A stretch of DNA of 64,000 nt from Streptomyces cyaneochromogenes (lineage in GTDB: Bacteria; Actinomycetota; Actinomycetes; Streptomycetales; Streptomycetaceae): NCBI RefSeq assembly GCF_003963535.1, contig NZ_CP034539.1:6696001-6760000 (forward strand). The letters run 5' to 3'. This document shows, piece after piece, positions 7,416 to 16,315 of this stretch. Made by a program: the position numbers and the translations under genes. The notes beneath the pieces are model-generated. The model saw only the letters and a program-made list of their open reading frames with translations, was not told where the DNA came from and did no database searches. Numbering within the stretch: the stretch's first letter is position 1; every line of letters starts with the position of its first letter.

Positions 7416-8748
7416 GCGCCCTCCAGGTCCCAGCCGGCCGCTTCGCGTCCGCCTTACGGCTCAACTCATCCGACGGCCGTTGCTCCGCCATTGTCTCGTG
7501 CGACTCCTCGTCCTCGGAGGGGTGTTCTCCCTCACCTTTCTCCGCGGCGCCGCAGGGGCATGCCGCATGCGCCCACACCGGCCGGGCATGCCAGCTCAAA
7601 CCGGGCAGGGACACTTCCCAGCGTGCACCCGCGCTAGACGGAACGTGGCCATCCAGGAAGGCGAGGGCGTGTGCGGCCGTCAGGCCGGCGACCGTGGTGG
7701 CCAGCGCGAGATCGCAGGGCGGCACGCGGCGCACCCGACCGGAGCCCGAGCGCCACTGGGCGATCAGGCGGGGCCAGGCAGGGTCCCGGTCGGCGCGCCC
7801 CTGGTCGAGGCAGCCGGCGCAGCCGGTCTCGCCGGGCAGGACGAGCGGGCCGACGATCCCGGTTCCCTCCACGACGCCGGCGTAGAGATGGGGCGTACCG
7901 GAAGTGATGAGGGCTTCGGCGGCGGACGGGGAGGGCGCGTGCACGGCGACGTCGTCGCGCGGGGCGATGATCACCAGGGAGTGGCCGGTGCTGTCCTCCC
8001 CGGAGGAGGGACGGGGCCCGCGGCGCGGTGGGCGGTCGGGTGCCGAGCGGCGTGCGGCCCGTCGCGCCGCCTCGTCCCTGCGGTCGCCGATCGCCTCGGC
8101 GGGCAGCCCCCCGGGGCCCACGTCCCAGGGCTCGACACGGCCGACGTCGCGTACGTCGATCTCGCCGACCCCCGCGCCCGACAGCAGCGAGGCCACCAGA
8201 GCACCCACCCGTCCGGCACCCCTGATCTGCACGCGCAGTGAGCGGCGGGCGGCCAGGCGGCCGATCGCATCGCCCGGCTCGGACGTGGTCAGGGACAGGG
8301 AGGCCAGGTCGGGGCGCAGCCGGTCCAGGACTCCCTCTTTGCTGCGCAGGGCGTCGGCGGCCGGGCCGCCGCCCTTTGCGTCGTCGAGCAGTCCGGCCCG
8401 CGCCAGTCGCCGCACCAGCCCGTCGACATGACCGTCCGGCAGATCCATCCGGCGGCCCTCTTCACGCAGCAGCTCCAGACCGCGGGTGCCGTTGAGCAGG
8501 TCGAGAAAACTGCCCGTCGCTGTGTCCATCGGGCCCACTGTCATCGCGTGTGCCGGAGTCATCCCGAACTGCACGGTGTTGAGGTCGCGCCAGCCTCGCT
8601 TGAGCGCGGGCTTCACCAGCGGAGCCAGCGGGGCCATCGAATCAGTCGAATGCCCGCCGCAGGCGGATGAATCTGATTTACCTGCCGAATATGTCGAACG
8701 CTCTGAACCTGCCGGACTTGCCGAACCCGCCGAAACCATCGCATGCAT
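7408..8748 (-). CDS. ThiF/E1-like protein (TOMM cyclodehydratase-type)
   Basis: A protein of about 446 residues with an E1-like fold. A Rossmann segment LRVQIRGAGRVGALVASLLS, the acidic beta-2 end GEIDVRDVGRVEPWDV, and a probable zinc site made of CAGC and a C-terminal CPCG are visible. It resembles the stand-alone ThiF-type proteins annotated as TOMM precursor leader-binding or bacteriocin cyclodehydratase-like. No YcaO, dehydrogenase or precursor peptide is nearby, and the SNLxRQ motif of active E1 enzymes is not evident, so adenylation is doubtful. Candidate starts are ATG 8829, 8748 and 8636; the block 8640-8740 is low complexity, so the true start may be 8636. Coupled to the ABC1 kinase by an 8-bp overlap. 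Confidence 0.8.
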   Translation of the reverse strand: MHAMVSAGSASPAGSERSTYSAGKSDSSACGGHSTDSMAPLAPLVKPALKRGWRDLNTVQFGMTPAHAMTVGPMDTATGSFLDLLNGTRGLELLREEGRRMDLPDGHVDGLVRRLARAGLLDDAKGGGPAADALRSKEGVLDRLRPDLASLSLTTSEPGDAIGRLAARRSLRVQIRGAGRVGALVASLLSGAGVGEIDVRDVGRVEPWDVGPGGLPAEAIGDRRDEAARRAARRSAPDRPPRRGPRPSSGEDSTGHSLVIIAPRDDVAVHAPSPSAAEALITSGTPHLYAGVVEGTGIVGPLVLPGETGCAGCLDQGRADRDPAWPRLIAQWRSGSGRVRRVPPCDLALATTVAGLTAAHALAFLDGHVPSSAGARWEVSLPGLSWHARPVWAHAACPCGAAEKGEGEHPSEDEESHETMAEQRPSDELSRKADAKRPAGTWRAHV

Positions 8749-8857
8749 GAACAGGCCCCCGTAGCCGTCGTTGAACGTCCCCGTGTGCCGGTGGAGCTCG
8801 GTCACAGCTCCGCCGACGACTGTCAGCATGCCCCGGCGCGGCGCCCGGCGTCGAAAG

Positions 8858-8866
8858 TTGTCCACA
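8858..8866 (+). promoter_or_regulatory. perfect DnaA box
   Basis: TTGTCCACA, the strong Streptomyces DnaA box, lies in the 222-bp divergent region between the ThiF-like gene and the metallopeptidase gene. It is the second such box in an intergenic region of this window. Confidence 0.4.
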
Positions 8867-8970
8867 GGTGGTGGATATTCGTCGTACAAATCAAACGCAT
8901 GGTGGGGGGATCGGCATCGAACCGTCCCGGAGGCGGGACTTCCCCCATGTGCAGCGGGTAACGTCGGGGC

Positions 8971-9567
8971 GTGTCCGCCGACCCACTGCACCGCGCCGGA
9001 ACCCCACAGCGCAGTACGACGAGCCCGCCGCAGAGCGGCTCGAAGGCGAGCGCGATCGAGGTCCGCAGGAGCGCCCGGCGCCGCCGGACGGTCTCGGCAT
9101 ACCGCGAGGGCGATCGCACCGTCGTGCTCATCCCTGCCCGGATGTCCGAGGCCGAGGAGCAGCGCTGGGTGAACGTCATGCTCGACAAACTGGCCGCCCA
9201 GGAGAGCAAGCAGGTGCTGGGCGACGCCGAACTGGCCGAACGCGCCGAGCAGTTGTCGGCTCAGTACCTCGACGCCCGCGCGCGGCCCAGCTCGGTGCGC
9301 TGGGTCACCAACCAGAACACCCGCTGGGGCTCGTGCACTCCGGCCGAGGGCAGCATCCGTCTCTCGCACCGTCTGCAGGGCATGCCCGAGTACGTCGTCG
9401 ACTACGTCCTTCTCCACGAACTCGCGCATCTCCTGGTGCCCGGTCACGGGCCCCGCTTCTGGCGGCTGCTGGATCCTTATCCCCGCACCGAGCGGGCGAA
9501 GGGCTATCTGGAGGGCGTGGTCGCCGCCGAGCGGCTGCCCCATGTGCCGGGTGCGCGCGGCGAGTGA
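8971..9567 (+). CDS. YgjP/DUF45-like zinc metallopeptidase
   Basis: A 198-residue protein with the metallopeptidase motif LLHELAHLLVPGHGPRFW (HExxH plus a downstream His) near residues 150-167 and the preceding TRWGSCTP element typical of the M48-related YgjP/DUF45 group. There is no signal peptide, so it should act in the cytosol. Start is GTG 8971. It is divergent from the ThiF/ABC1 pair, and the shared 222-bp region holds a DnaA box. The biological substrate is unknown. Confidence 0.88.
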   Translation: MSADPLHRAGTPQRSTTSPPQSGSKASAIEVRRSARRRRTVSAYREGDRTVVLIPARMSEAEEQRWVNVMLDKLAAQESKQVLGDAELAERAEQLSAQYLDARARPSSVRWVTNQNTRWGSCTPAEGSIRLSHRLQGMPEYVVDYVLLHELAHLLVPGHGPRFWRLLDPYPRTERAKGYLEGVVAAERLPHVPGARGE

Positions 9568-9740
9568 CCGCGCCCTGAGGCACCAGGGAGGCACCCCCTG
9601 AGACGCCTCCGGAGGCAGTCCTTCCGGTCCGGCCGGACGGGGGTTGTGTACCGGGTCTGTACCGGCTTCGTCCGATGTCCGAGTTTGCCGTTAGCCTGGC
9701 GCGACGCACTCGCACTCGGGATGGGGGACGGTCGTTACGC

Positions 9741-11456
9741 ATGGCCAGGGAATTCCAACGCGGCCACAAGGCCAGGATCAGTGACCTCACCGCGGGCACG
9801 GATCTGTACGTAGGTGTGCAGATCTCGGCCCCGGGGCTGACCTTCGACATCAGCTGCTTCGGTCTCGACGCCGACGAACGGCTCTCGGACGACCGCTACT
9901 TCGTCTTCTTCAACCAGCCGAAGTCCCCCGAGGAGAGCATCCAGCTCCTCGGCACCCAGGCCGGTGACACGGAGTCCTTCCGGGTCACGCTCGACAAGAT
10001 CCCCCCGCAGATCCACAAGCTGTCCTTCACGGCGACGATCGACGGCGCCGGACAGATGTCGCAGGTCGGCCCCGGGTACATCCGGATCGTCGCCGGCGGC
10101 GAGGAGGTGGCCCGGTACGCCTTCAACGGCTCGGAGTTCTCCACCGAACGCGCCGTCATGCTGGGCGACTTCTATCTGAAGGACGTCTGGCGGTTCGCCG
10201 CGGTCGGACAGGGCTTCGACGGCGGCCTCGACGCGCTGCTGAGGAACTTCGGCGGCGAGGTCGCCGAGGAGGAGGCGCCCGCCGCCCCGCAGCAGCCGCA
10301 GACCGGGGCGGCTCCCGGCTTCGCCCCGCCGGCCCAGGCCGCCGCGCCGCCCGCGTTCGGTGCCCCCGCCGCACCTGCTCCGGCTCCCGCCCCGGCTCCC
10401 GCACCACAGCCCGCCGCGCAGGGCTTCGCGCCCCCGCCGGGCGCCACCCCGCCGCCTCCGGCCCCGGCCCCCGCGCCGTCGGTGCACGCCCAGCCCACCA
10501 TCGTCGCGCCGATGACGCCGCCCGGCGGCACCCCGCCGCCTCCCGCCCCGGCGCCCGCGCCCTACGGCCAGCCGACCCCGCCTCCGGGCTACGGCCAGCC
10601 CGGTCAGCAGGCCCCGTACGGCCAGGCTCCCACCGCCCCGCCGCCTCCCGGCTACCCCCAGCCCCAGGCCCCGCAGGCCCCGACCCCGCCGCCCGGATAC
10701 GGCCAGCCGACGCCGCCCCCGGGCTACGGCCAGGTCCCGGGCCAGCAGGCCCCCTACGGAGCCCCTCAGGGCGCCCCGCAAGGCGCACCCCAGGGCCCCG
10801 GTGTCGCCGCGGCGCTCCAGCAGTTCAAGGAGACGCCCACCGGCCAGCGCTGGACGCAGCAGAACAAGAAGCTGGTCCGGGTCGACCTCGGCATCGGCGG
10901 ACATCCCGTGCTCGCCCGGCAGGGCAGCATGGTGCTCTACCAGGGCAAGGTCGACTTCAGCTACAAGGGCGCCGGGTTCGCCGGCCGGATCGTGGGCAAC
11001 GCGACCGGCCAGGAGATGCAGCTGATGCGCTGCACCGGCCAGGGCCAGGTGTTCCTCGCCGAGAACTCCACGATGCTGCACCCCATCGAGCTCCAGGGCG
11101 ACGGCATCTGTGTCTCCGCCGAGAACGTCCTCGCCTTCGACGAGAGCCTCCAGTACGAGGTCCGCCGCATCGAGGGCCACGGCATCCCCGGCGGCGCGCT
11201 GTTCACGATGCAGTTCACAGGCACCGGCACGATCGTCGTCAAGACCCACGGCACGCCCGTGGTGCTGCCGGTCACACCCACGACGTTCGCCGACTGCAAC
11301 GCCGTCGTCGCCTGGTCGGCCGCCTCCCAGGTGGTCGTCTCCAGCCAGGTACGCATGCGCCGCAACGCCTACCCCGGCGACACCGGAGAGAGCGTCAACC
11401 TCCAGTTCCGCGGCGCGCCCGGCAACTTCATCGTCGTCCAGCCGTACGAGATCTGA
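9741..11456 (+). CDS. TerD-AIM24 fusion protein with Pro-rich linker
   Basis: About 571 residues in three parts. Residues 1-170 are a TerD-like domain (LTAGTDLYVGVQI, DDRYFVFFNQ, FKDVWRFAAVGQGF-type ending). About 175-355 is a linker of Pro/Ala repeats and PPPGYGQP-type repeats. The C-terminal ~210 residues are an AIM24/TIGR00266 beta-sandwich (VLARQGSMVLYQGKVDF, GNFIVVQPYEI). TerD proteins bind calcium and act in tellurite or stress systems; AIM24 function in bacteria is unsettled. I start at ATG 9741 (MAREFQRGHKA), which begins the TerD domain. Two AIM24 paralogues follow at 13-bp intervals, forming an operon. Confidence 0.88.
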   Translation: MAREFQRGHKARISDLTAGTDLYVGVQISAPGLTFDISCFGLDADERLSDDRYFVFFNQPKSPEESIQLLGTQAGDTESFRVTLDKIPPQIHKLSFTATIDGAGQMSQVGPGYIRIVAGGEEVARYAFNGSEFSTERAVMLGDFYLKDVWRFAAVGQGFDGGLDALLRNFGGEVAEEEAPAAPQQPQTGAAPGFAPPAQAAAPPAFGAPAAPAPAPAPAPAPQPAAQGFAPPPGATPPPPAPAPAPSVHAQPTIVAPMTPPGGTPPPPAPAPAPYGQPTPPPGYGQPGQQAPYGQAPTAPPPPGYPQPQAPQAPTPPPGYGQPTPPPGYGQVPGQQAPYGAPQGAPQGAPQGPGVAAALQQFKETPTGQRWTQQNKKLVRVDLGIGGHPVLARQGSMVLYQGKVDFSYKGAGFAGRIVGNATGQEMQLMRCTGQGQVFLAENSTMLHPIELQGDGICVSAENVLAFDESLQYEVRRIEGHGIPGGALFTMQFTGTGTIVVKTHGTPVVLPVTPTTFADCNAVVAWSAASQVVVSSQVRMRRNAYPGDTGESVNLQFRGAPGNFIVVQPYEI

Positions 11457-11469
11457 GGGAGAGCCCGTC

Positions 11470-12150
11470 ATGAACCAGCCGCTCGCGGGCTACGCCCCCG
11501 CACCCGTCACAGCCCGCATGGAGAACCACGGCAACCACATGCTGAAGGTCGCCATGCAGACCGGGAACGACCTCTTCGCGCGCGTGGGCTCGATGGTCGC
11601 CTACGAGGGCTTCGTCCAGTACGAGCCCAACCCGCCGGCCGTGCGCCAGATCGCCAAGGACTGGATGACCGGTGAGGGCGCGCCCCTGATGAAGTGCTCG
11701 GGGGACGGTCTGCTCTATCTCGCCGACTACGGCGCCAACGTCGTCGTCATCAACCTCAACGGCGACGGCATCTCCGTCAACGCCACCAACCTGCTCGCCT
11801 TCGACGCTCACCTCACCTGGGGCGTCGAGCGCGTGAAGGGCCTGGCGAAGTTCGCCGGTCAGGGTCTGTGGAACACCAAGATCTCCGGGCAGGGCTGGGT
11901 CGCGCTGACCTCCCGGGGCAAGCCGATCGTCGTCGACTGCGGCGGTGGCGAGGACGAGACGTACGTCGACCCGGACGCGCTCGTCGCCTGGTCCCCGAAC
12001 CTCAAGGTGAAGGGCAAGCGCAGCTTCAAGGCGCAGTCGCTCATCGGCCGGGGCAGTGGCGAGGCCTACCAGATGGCCTTCTCCGGCCAGGGCATCGTCG
12101 TAGTCCAGCCCAGCGAGGACAGCACCGACCGTCTCCGGGTCCGGGGCTGA
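11470..12150 (+). CDS. AIM24 family protein (second of three)
   Basis: A 226-residue single-domain AIM24/TIGR00266 protein. Characteristic segments are FARVGSMVAYEGFVQYEP near residue 36, LYLADYGANVVVINLNGDGISV in the middle and the C-terminal GIVVVQPSED. The ATG at 11470 follows GAGGGAGAGCCCGTC and begins 13 bp after the fusion gene stop, so it is in the same operon. No signal peptide or membrane segment. The biochemical role is unknown; the family shares its fold with tryptophan-RNA-binding attenuator proteins. Confidence 0.88.
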   Translation: MNQPLAGYAPAPVTARMENHGNHMLKVAMQTGNDLFARVGSMVAYEGFVQYEPNPPAVRQIAKDWMTGEGAPLMKCSGDGLLYLADYGANVVVINLNGDGISVNATNLLAFDAHLTWGVERVKGLAKFAGQGLWNTKISGQGWVALTSRGKPIVVDCGGGEDETYVDPDALVAWSPNLKVKGKRSFKAQSLIGRGSGEAYQMAFSGQGIVVVQPSEDSTDRLRVRG

Positions 12151-12163
12151 GGGGGAAAACGCC

Positions 12164-12919
12164 ATGCAGAGTCCGCTTTTCGCCTACAACGACCAGCAGA
12201 CCCAGGACCGCTGGAGCCTGCAGAACAAGCAGATGCTCCGAGTCGGCCTGGAGGGCCACGACGACATCCTCGCCCGCAAGGGCACGATGGTCGCCTACCA
12301 GGGCCTCGTCGAGTTCGACGCCGAGTACCAGAACAATCAGCAGGGACGCGCGCGTGCGCAGACCGGTGAGGGCCTGGACCTGATGCGCTGTCACGGACAG
12401 GGCACGGTCTACCTCGCCAACCTCAAGCAGCACGTTCACCTGGTGGACGTCGACCAGGACGGGCTGACCGTCGACAGCAGCTATGTGCTGGCGTTGGACT
12501 CCTCGCTGCACCACGAGGTCATCGCCGTGGACAGCCTCTACGGCATCTCCGGCTCCGGTAAGTACCAGCTCAACATCACCGGCCGCGGCAAGGTCGCGCT
12601 CATGACCTCCGGCATGCCGCTGATGATGCAGGTGACGCCCGACAAGTACGTCAACTGCGACGCCGACGCGATCGTCGCCTGGTCGACCGGGCTGCGTGTC
12701 CAGATGCAGGCCCAGACGCACTCCTCCGGGGTGTTCCGGCGCCGTGGCAACACCGGTGAGGGCTGGGAGCTCAGCTTCATGGGCACCGGCTTCGCGCTCG
12801 TCCAGCCCAGCGAGCTGCTGCCGCCGCAGAACGCCCAGATCGGCTCCGGCCTCGCCGCGCAGTACGGCGTGGGCCAGCAGGGGGCGCGGGGGCAGAACCA
12901 GGGCAACGTCTGGAGCTGA
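12164..12919 (+). CDS. AIM24 family protein (third of three)
   Basis: A 251-residue AIM24/TIGR00266 protein starting at ATG 12164, 13 bp after the second paralogue. It has LARKGTMVAYQGLVEFD near residue 45, VYLANLKQHVHLVDVDQDGLTV, and the family ending FALVQPSELLPP followed by a short Gly/Gln-rich tail. Its spacing and strand place it as the last gene of the TerD-AIM24 operon, which ends at a 16-bp hairpin. The three paralogues differ enough to suggest a hetero-oligomer rather than recent duplication; that is inference. Confidence 0.88.
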   Translation: MQSPLFAYNDQQTQDRWSLQNKQMLRVGLEGHDDILARKGTMVAYQGLVEFDAEYQNNQQGRARAQTGEGLDLMRCHGQGTVYLANLKQHVHLVDVDQDGLTVDSSYVLALDSSLHHEVIAVDSLYGISGSGKYQLNITGRGKVALMTSGMPLMMQVTPDKYVNCDADAIVAWSTGLRVQMQAQTHSSGVFRRRGNTGEGWELSFMGTGFALVQPSELLPPQNAQIGSGLAAQYGVGQQGARGQNQGNVWS

Positions 12920-12945
12920 CCCGGCGGGACCGTCCGGAAAGCAGA

Positions 12946-12981
12946 CGTAAGGGGCGACCGCCATTGCGGTCGCCCCTTACG
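12946..12981. terminator. bidirectional hairpin terminator
   Basis: A perfect 16-bp stem CGTAAGGGGCGACCGC (12946-12961) and its complement (12966-12981) with a four-base loop, between the convergent AIM24 and Nudix genes. Confidence 0.82.
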
Positions 12982-13005
12982 CATGGTTCAGCGTTCACGC
13001 GTGGT

Positions 13006-13527
13006 TCAGGCGGCGAGCCTCGCCCGCGCGGCCTCCAGCAGTCGTACGACCGACTCGTCCGCCACGTCGGCCACCTCGTCGTAGGCGAACCAGCGCAGGT
13101 CGAGCGACTCGTCGCTGATCGCCTCCAGGGATCCGGCCGGAGCCAGCGCCGCGTACTGGACGTCGAGGTGCCAGGCGCACGGCGTGTGGTGCCGGTCCAG
13201 ACGCACCGGGCCACCGGGCAGCAGGGTCAGTCCCGCGATGCCCGACTCCTCGGTGCCCTCGCGCAGGGCGGCGGCCGCCAGCGTCTCGTCGGCCGGCTCG
13301 CAGTGGCCGCCCATCTGCAGCCACATCCGCAGCTTCTTGTGCAGGGTGAGCAGCACCCGCCCGTCGGAGGGGTCGATCACCAGCGCGCTCGCGGTGATGT
13401 GACCGTCCCCGCAGGCCTTCCACATGCCGTCCGGGTGGGCCTCCAGATGTTCCAGATAGGCCTGGCGCAGCTCGTCCTGGCCCTCGTACCCCTTGAGCAC
13501 GAGGACCGCGTCGTCGTACAGGCTCAC
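13006..13527 (-). CDS. Nudix hydrolase
   Basis: A 173-residue Nudix protein. The Nudix box reads GGHCEPADETLAAAALREGTEESGI near residues 73-97, close to the GX5EX7REUXEEXGU consensus but with TEESG in place of xEExG. The N-terminus is VSLYDDAVLVLKGYEGQ and the C-terminal region FAYDEVADVADESVVRLLEAA is typical. The substrate is unknown. The GTG at 13527 overlaps the upstream zinc-protease stop (GTGA), so the two are coupled. The hairpin at 12946-12981 ends the unit. Confidence 0.85.
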   Translation of the reverse strand: MSLYDDAVLVLKGYEGQDELRQAYLEHLEAHPDGMWKACGDGHITASALVIDPSDGRVLLTLHKKLRMWLQMGGHCEPADETLAAAALREGTEESGIAGLTLLPGGPVRLDRHHTPCAWHLDVQYAALAPAGSLEAISDESLDLRWFAYDEVADVADESVVRLLEAARARLAA

Positions 13528-14972
13528 TCGGTGTCGTCGCCCTTGCCGTCGTCGTCCTTCTTCAGGTTCGGCTTCTCGCCGGAGCCGCCCGCCGCCTCGC
13601 CGAGCATCTTGTCCAGCTCGGAGAAGTCGATCTGCTCGCGGTGCACGAAGCCGTCCGGGTCGTCCAGGTCGGTGGCCGTCGGCAGCATGTCGGGGTGGGC
13701 CCACAGGGCGTCACGGCCGTCGACACCGCGTGCGTCGGTGAGCGAGGCCCACAGACGGGAGGCGTCCCGCAGACGGCGCGGGCGCAGCTCCAGGCCGATC
13801 AGCGTGGCGAACGTCTGCTCCGCGGGGCCGCCCGAGGCGCGGCGGCGGCGCAGCGTCTCGCGCAGCGCGTCGGCGGACGACAGACGGGGCTTCGCGGCCG
13901 CGTGCACCACCGCGTCCACCCAGCCCTCGACGAGCGCCAGAGCGGTCTCCAGACGGGCGAGGGCCGCCTTCTGCTCCGGCGTGTCCTCCGGCTGGAACAT
14001 GCCCTGCTGCAGGGCGTCCTGCAGCTGCTCGGGGTTCTGCGGGTCGAACTGGCCGACCACGTCCTCCAGCTTGGCGGTGTCGACCTTGATCCCGCGCGCG
14101 TAGCCGTCGACCGCGCCGAACAGGTGCGAGCGCAGCCACGGCACGTGCGCGAACAGGCGCTGGTGGGCGGCCTCGCGCAGGGCGAGATACAGCCGCACCT
14201 CCTCCTTCGGCACGCCCAGGTCCTTGCCGAAAGTCTCGATGTTCACCGGCAGCAGCGCGGCCTTGCCGGCCGGGCCGAGTGGCAGGCCGATGTCGGTCGA
14301 GCCGACGACCTCGCCGGCGAGCACCCCGACGGCCTGCCCGATCTGCGTGCCGAACATGGCGCCGCCCATCGAGCGCATCATGCCGATCAGCGGGCCGGCC
14401 ATGGCCTGCATCTCCTCCGGCAGGACATCGCCCATCGCGGTGCCGACCCGCTCGGCGACCGGGTCGACGAGTTCCTGCCACGCGGGCAGGGTCGCCTCGA
14501 CCCACTCCGCGCGGGACCACGCGACGGCGGTGCCCGCGCCGGACGGCAGGGACGTGGCGTCGTCGAGCCACAGATCGGCCAGACGGACGGCCTCCTGGAC
14601 GGCGGTGCGCTCGGCGGGGCCGACGCTCGCGTCCTTGGTGCCGTCCGCGGTGCCCTGGGAGACCGTCTGGCGGGCGATCTGCTTGGCCATGTCCCAGTTC
14701 ACCGGGCCGCCCTCGTACGAGAGCATCTGGCCGAGCTGCTGGAACGCGGCGCCCAGGTCGGTGGGGTTCAGCGAACCGAACATGGCAGCGAACGGATTGT
14801 CGGCACCTGGACCGCCGGGGCCACCGAAGCCACCGGCTCCGGGCAGCCCGCCGAAACCGAACGGGTTGGCCGGGCCCTGACCACCGCCGCTCTGCTGGTC
14901 CTTCTTCTTGCCCTCGTCGCCGTCGTCCGGCTCCTCCGGCGGAAGGCCGAATCCGAATGGGGTGTCACTCAC
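13524..14972 (-). CDS. zinc-dependent metalloprotease (DUF2342 family)
   Basis: A 482-residue actinobacterial protein. Residues 1-60 are acidic then Gly/Pro/Phe-rich (FGFGGLPGAGGFGG), probably disordered. The body contains AMAGPLIGMMRSMGGAMFGTQIG, LPVNIETFGKDLGVPKEEVRLYLALREAAHQRLFAHVPWLRSHL (here cited in pieces) with the EAAHQR zinc-binding-like motif, and a C-terminal region ending in an acidic DDDGKGDDTE tail. The family (TIGR03624/DUF2342) is annotated as zincin-like, and its substrate is not known to me. Start is GTG 14972 behind GAGGA. It is translated with the Nudix gene and is divergent from the SDR gene. Confidence 0.85.
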   Translation of the reverse strand: MSDTPFGFGLPPEEPDDGDEGKKKDQQSGGGQGPANPFGFGGLPGAGGFGGPGGPGADNPFAAMFGSLNPTDLGAAFQQLGQMLSYEGGPVNWDMAKQIARQTVSQGTADGTKDASVGPAERTAVQEAVRLADLWLDDATSLPSGAGTAVAWSRAEWVEATLPAWQELVDPVAERVGTAMGDVLPEEMQAMAGPLIGMMRSMGGAMFGTQIGQAVGVLAGEVVGSTDIGLPLGPAGKAALLPVNIETFGKDLGVPKEEVRLYLALREAAHQRLFAHVPWLRSHLFGAVDGYARGIKVDTAKLEDVVGQFDPQNPEQLQDALQQGMFQPEDTPEQKAALARLETALALVEGWVDAVVHAAAKPRLSSADALRETLRRRRASGGPAEQTFATLIGLELRPRRLRDASRLWASLTDARGVDGRDALWAHPDMLPTATDLDDPDGFVHREQIDFSELDKMLGEAAGGSGEKPNLKKDDDGKGDDTE

Positions 14973-15164
14973 GGGATTCCTCGGCTGGTAAGGCCACCGG
15001 TTGGCACCGGCGGCGCGACTGCCCGATAACACCACCCAGCGTAGACACCGCGAGCCGTTCGGGCCTCGGTGCTTCGCCGACTCTTGGCCTGCGGCAGGAT
15101 GGATGCCACCTGGTACGTACGCGTCACTCGCGTTCGTACTGAAGACAACCGCTGGAGACGCCCG

Positions 15165-16277
15165 GTGAGTTCCCCTGATCCGCAGGTTCGCGCAGCGCGA
15201 AACCGGTCAACCCCTCCCGCCGCGCGCGGGCCCGTCGTCGCGGTGACCGGTGCCGCGTCCGGCATCGGCGCGCTGCTCACCGAGCGGCTCGTCGCATCGG
15301 ACGAGGTCAAGCAGGTCGTCGCCATCGACGAGCGGCGCGGTGAGTGCGCGGCGGCGCAGTGGCACATCCTGGACGTGCGGGATCCGGCCATCGCGGACAA
15401 GTTGCGGGGCGCCGACGTGGTCGTGCACCTGGCGCTCGACCTCGATCTGGAGACGGATCCGGCCGCGAGGACGGCTTACAACGTCCGGGGGACGCAGACC
15501 GTGCTGACGGCCGCCGCGGCGGCCGGTGTCCACCGCGTCGTGCTGTGCACCTCCGCGATGGTGTACGGGGCGCTGCCGGACAACGAGCTCCCGCTGTCCG
15601 AGGACGCGGAGCTGCGGGCGACGGCGGAGGCCACCGGGGTCGGGGACCTGCTGGAGATCGAGCGCCTGGCGCGCAGGGCGCCCCGGGCCCACCCGGGACT
15701 CAACGTCACCGTGGTCCGGCCGGCCGTGCTGGTGGGAGGCACCGACACCGCGCTGACCAGGTACTTCGAGTCGCCTCGGCTCCTTGTCGTCGCCGGATCG
15801 CGGCCCGCCTGGCAGTTCTGCCACGTCGAGGATCTGTGCAGCGCCCTGGAGTACGCCGTCCTGGAGAAGGTCGACGGGGAGCTCTCCGTCGGCTGCGACG
15901 GCTGGCTGGAGCAGGAGGAGGTCGAGGAGCTCAGCGGGATCCGGCGCATGGAGCTGCCGTCGGCGGTCGCGCTGGGCGCGGCGGCCCGGCTGCACCGGAT
16001 CGGCCTGACCCCCTCTCCGGCCGGGGACCTGGCGTACACGATGTACCCCTGGGTGGTCAGCGGCAGCCGGCTCCATGACGCGGGGTGGCGGCCGCAGTGG
16101 ACCAACGAGGAAGTGCTCGCGGAGCTGCTGGAGGAGGTCTCCGGCAGGCACACGGTCGCCGGCCGGCGGCTCGGACGCAAGGACGCGACGGCGGCCGGGG
16201 CCGCGGGAGCGACGGTCGCCCTGCTGGGCGCGGCGGCGGTGGTGCGGCGGGCGCGGAAGGCCCGGCGGCGGATCTGA
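15165..16277 (+). CDS. NAD-dependent epimerase/SDR with C-terminal membrane anchor
   Basis: An extended-SDR protein of 370 residues. The nucleotide-binding motif VAVTGAASGIGALL lies near residue 26, followed by DVRDPAIADKLRGADVVVHLA; the catalytic Tyr probably lies in VVLCTSAMVYGALPD, although the Lys three residues on is absent from YGALP. The C-terminus (GAAGATVALLGAAAVV then RRARKARRRI) looks like a single helix and a basic tail, suggesting a peripheral or membrane-anchored enzyme. Start is GTG 15165 with GGAGA seven bases upstream. The substrate is unknown, and loss of a clear YxxxK makes catalysis uncertain. Confidence 0.82.
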   Translation: MSSPDPQVRAARNRSTPPAARGPVVAVTGAASGIGALLTERLVASDEVKQVVAIDERRGECAAAQWHILDVRDPAIADKLRGADVVVHLALDLDLETDPAARTAYNVRGTQTVLTAAAAAGVHRVVLCTSAMVYGALPDNELPLSEDAELRATAEATGVGDLLEIERLARRAPRAHPGLNVTVVRPAVLVGGTDTALTRYFESPRLLVVAGSRPAWQFCHVEDLCSALEYAVLEKVDGELSVGCDGWLEQEEVEELSGIRRMELPSAVALGAAARLHRIGLTPSPAGDLAYTMYPWVVSGSRLHDAGWRPQWTNEEVLAELLEEVSGRHTVAGRRLGRKDATAAGAAGATVALLGAAAVVRRARKARRRI

Positions 16278-16315
16278 GAGGCCTCTCCGAGAGGCCGGTC
16301 CGGGAGTCGGGAGAC

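Noticed and set aside
15069..15164. Upstream extension of the SDR gene
   Set aside because: GTG 15165 has an SD and the extension overlaps the divergent promoter region.
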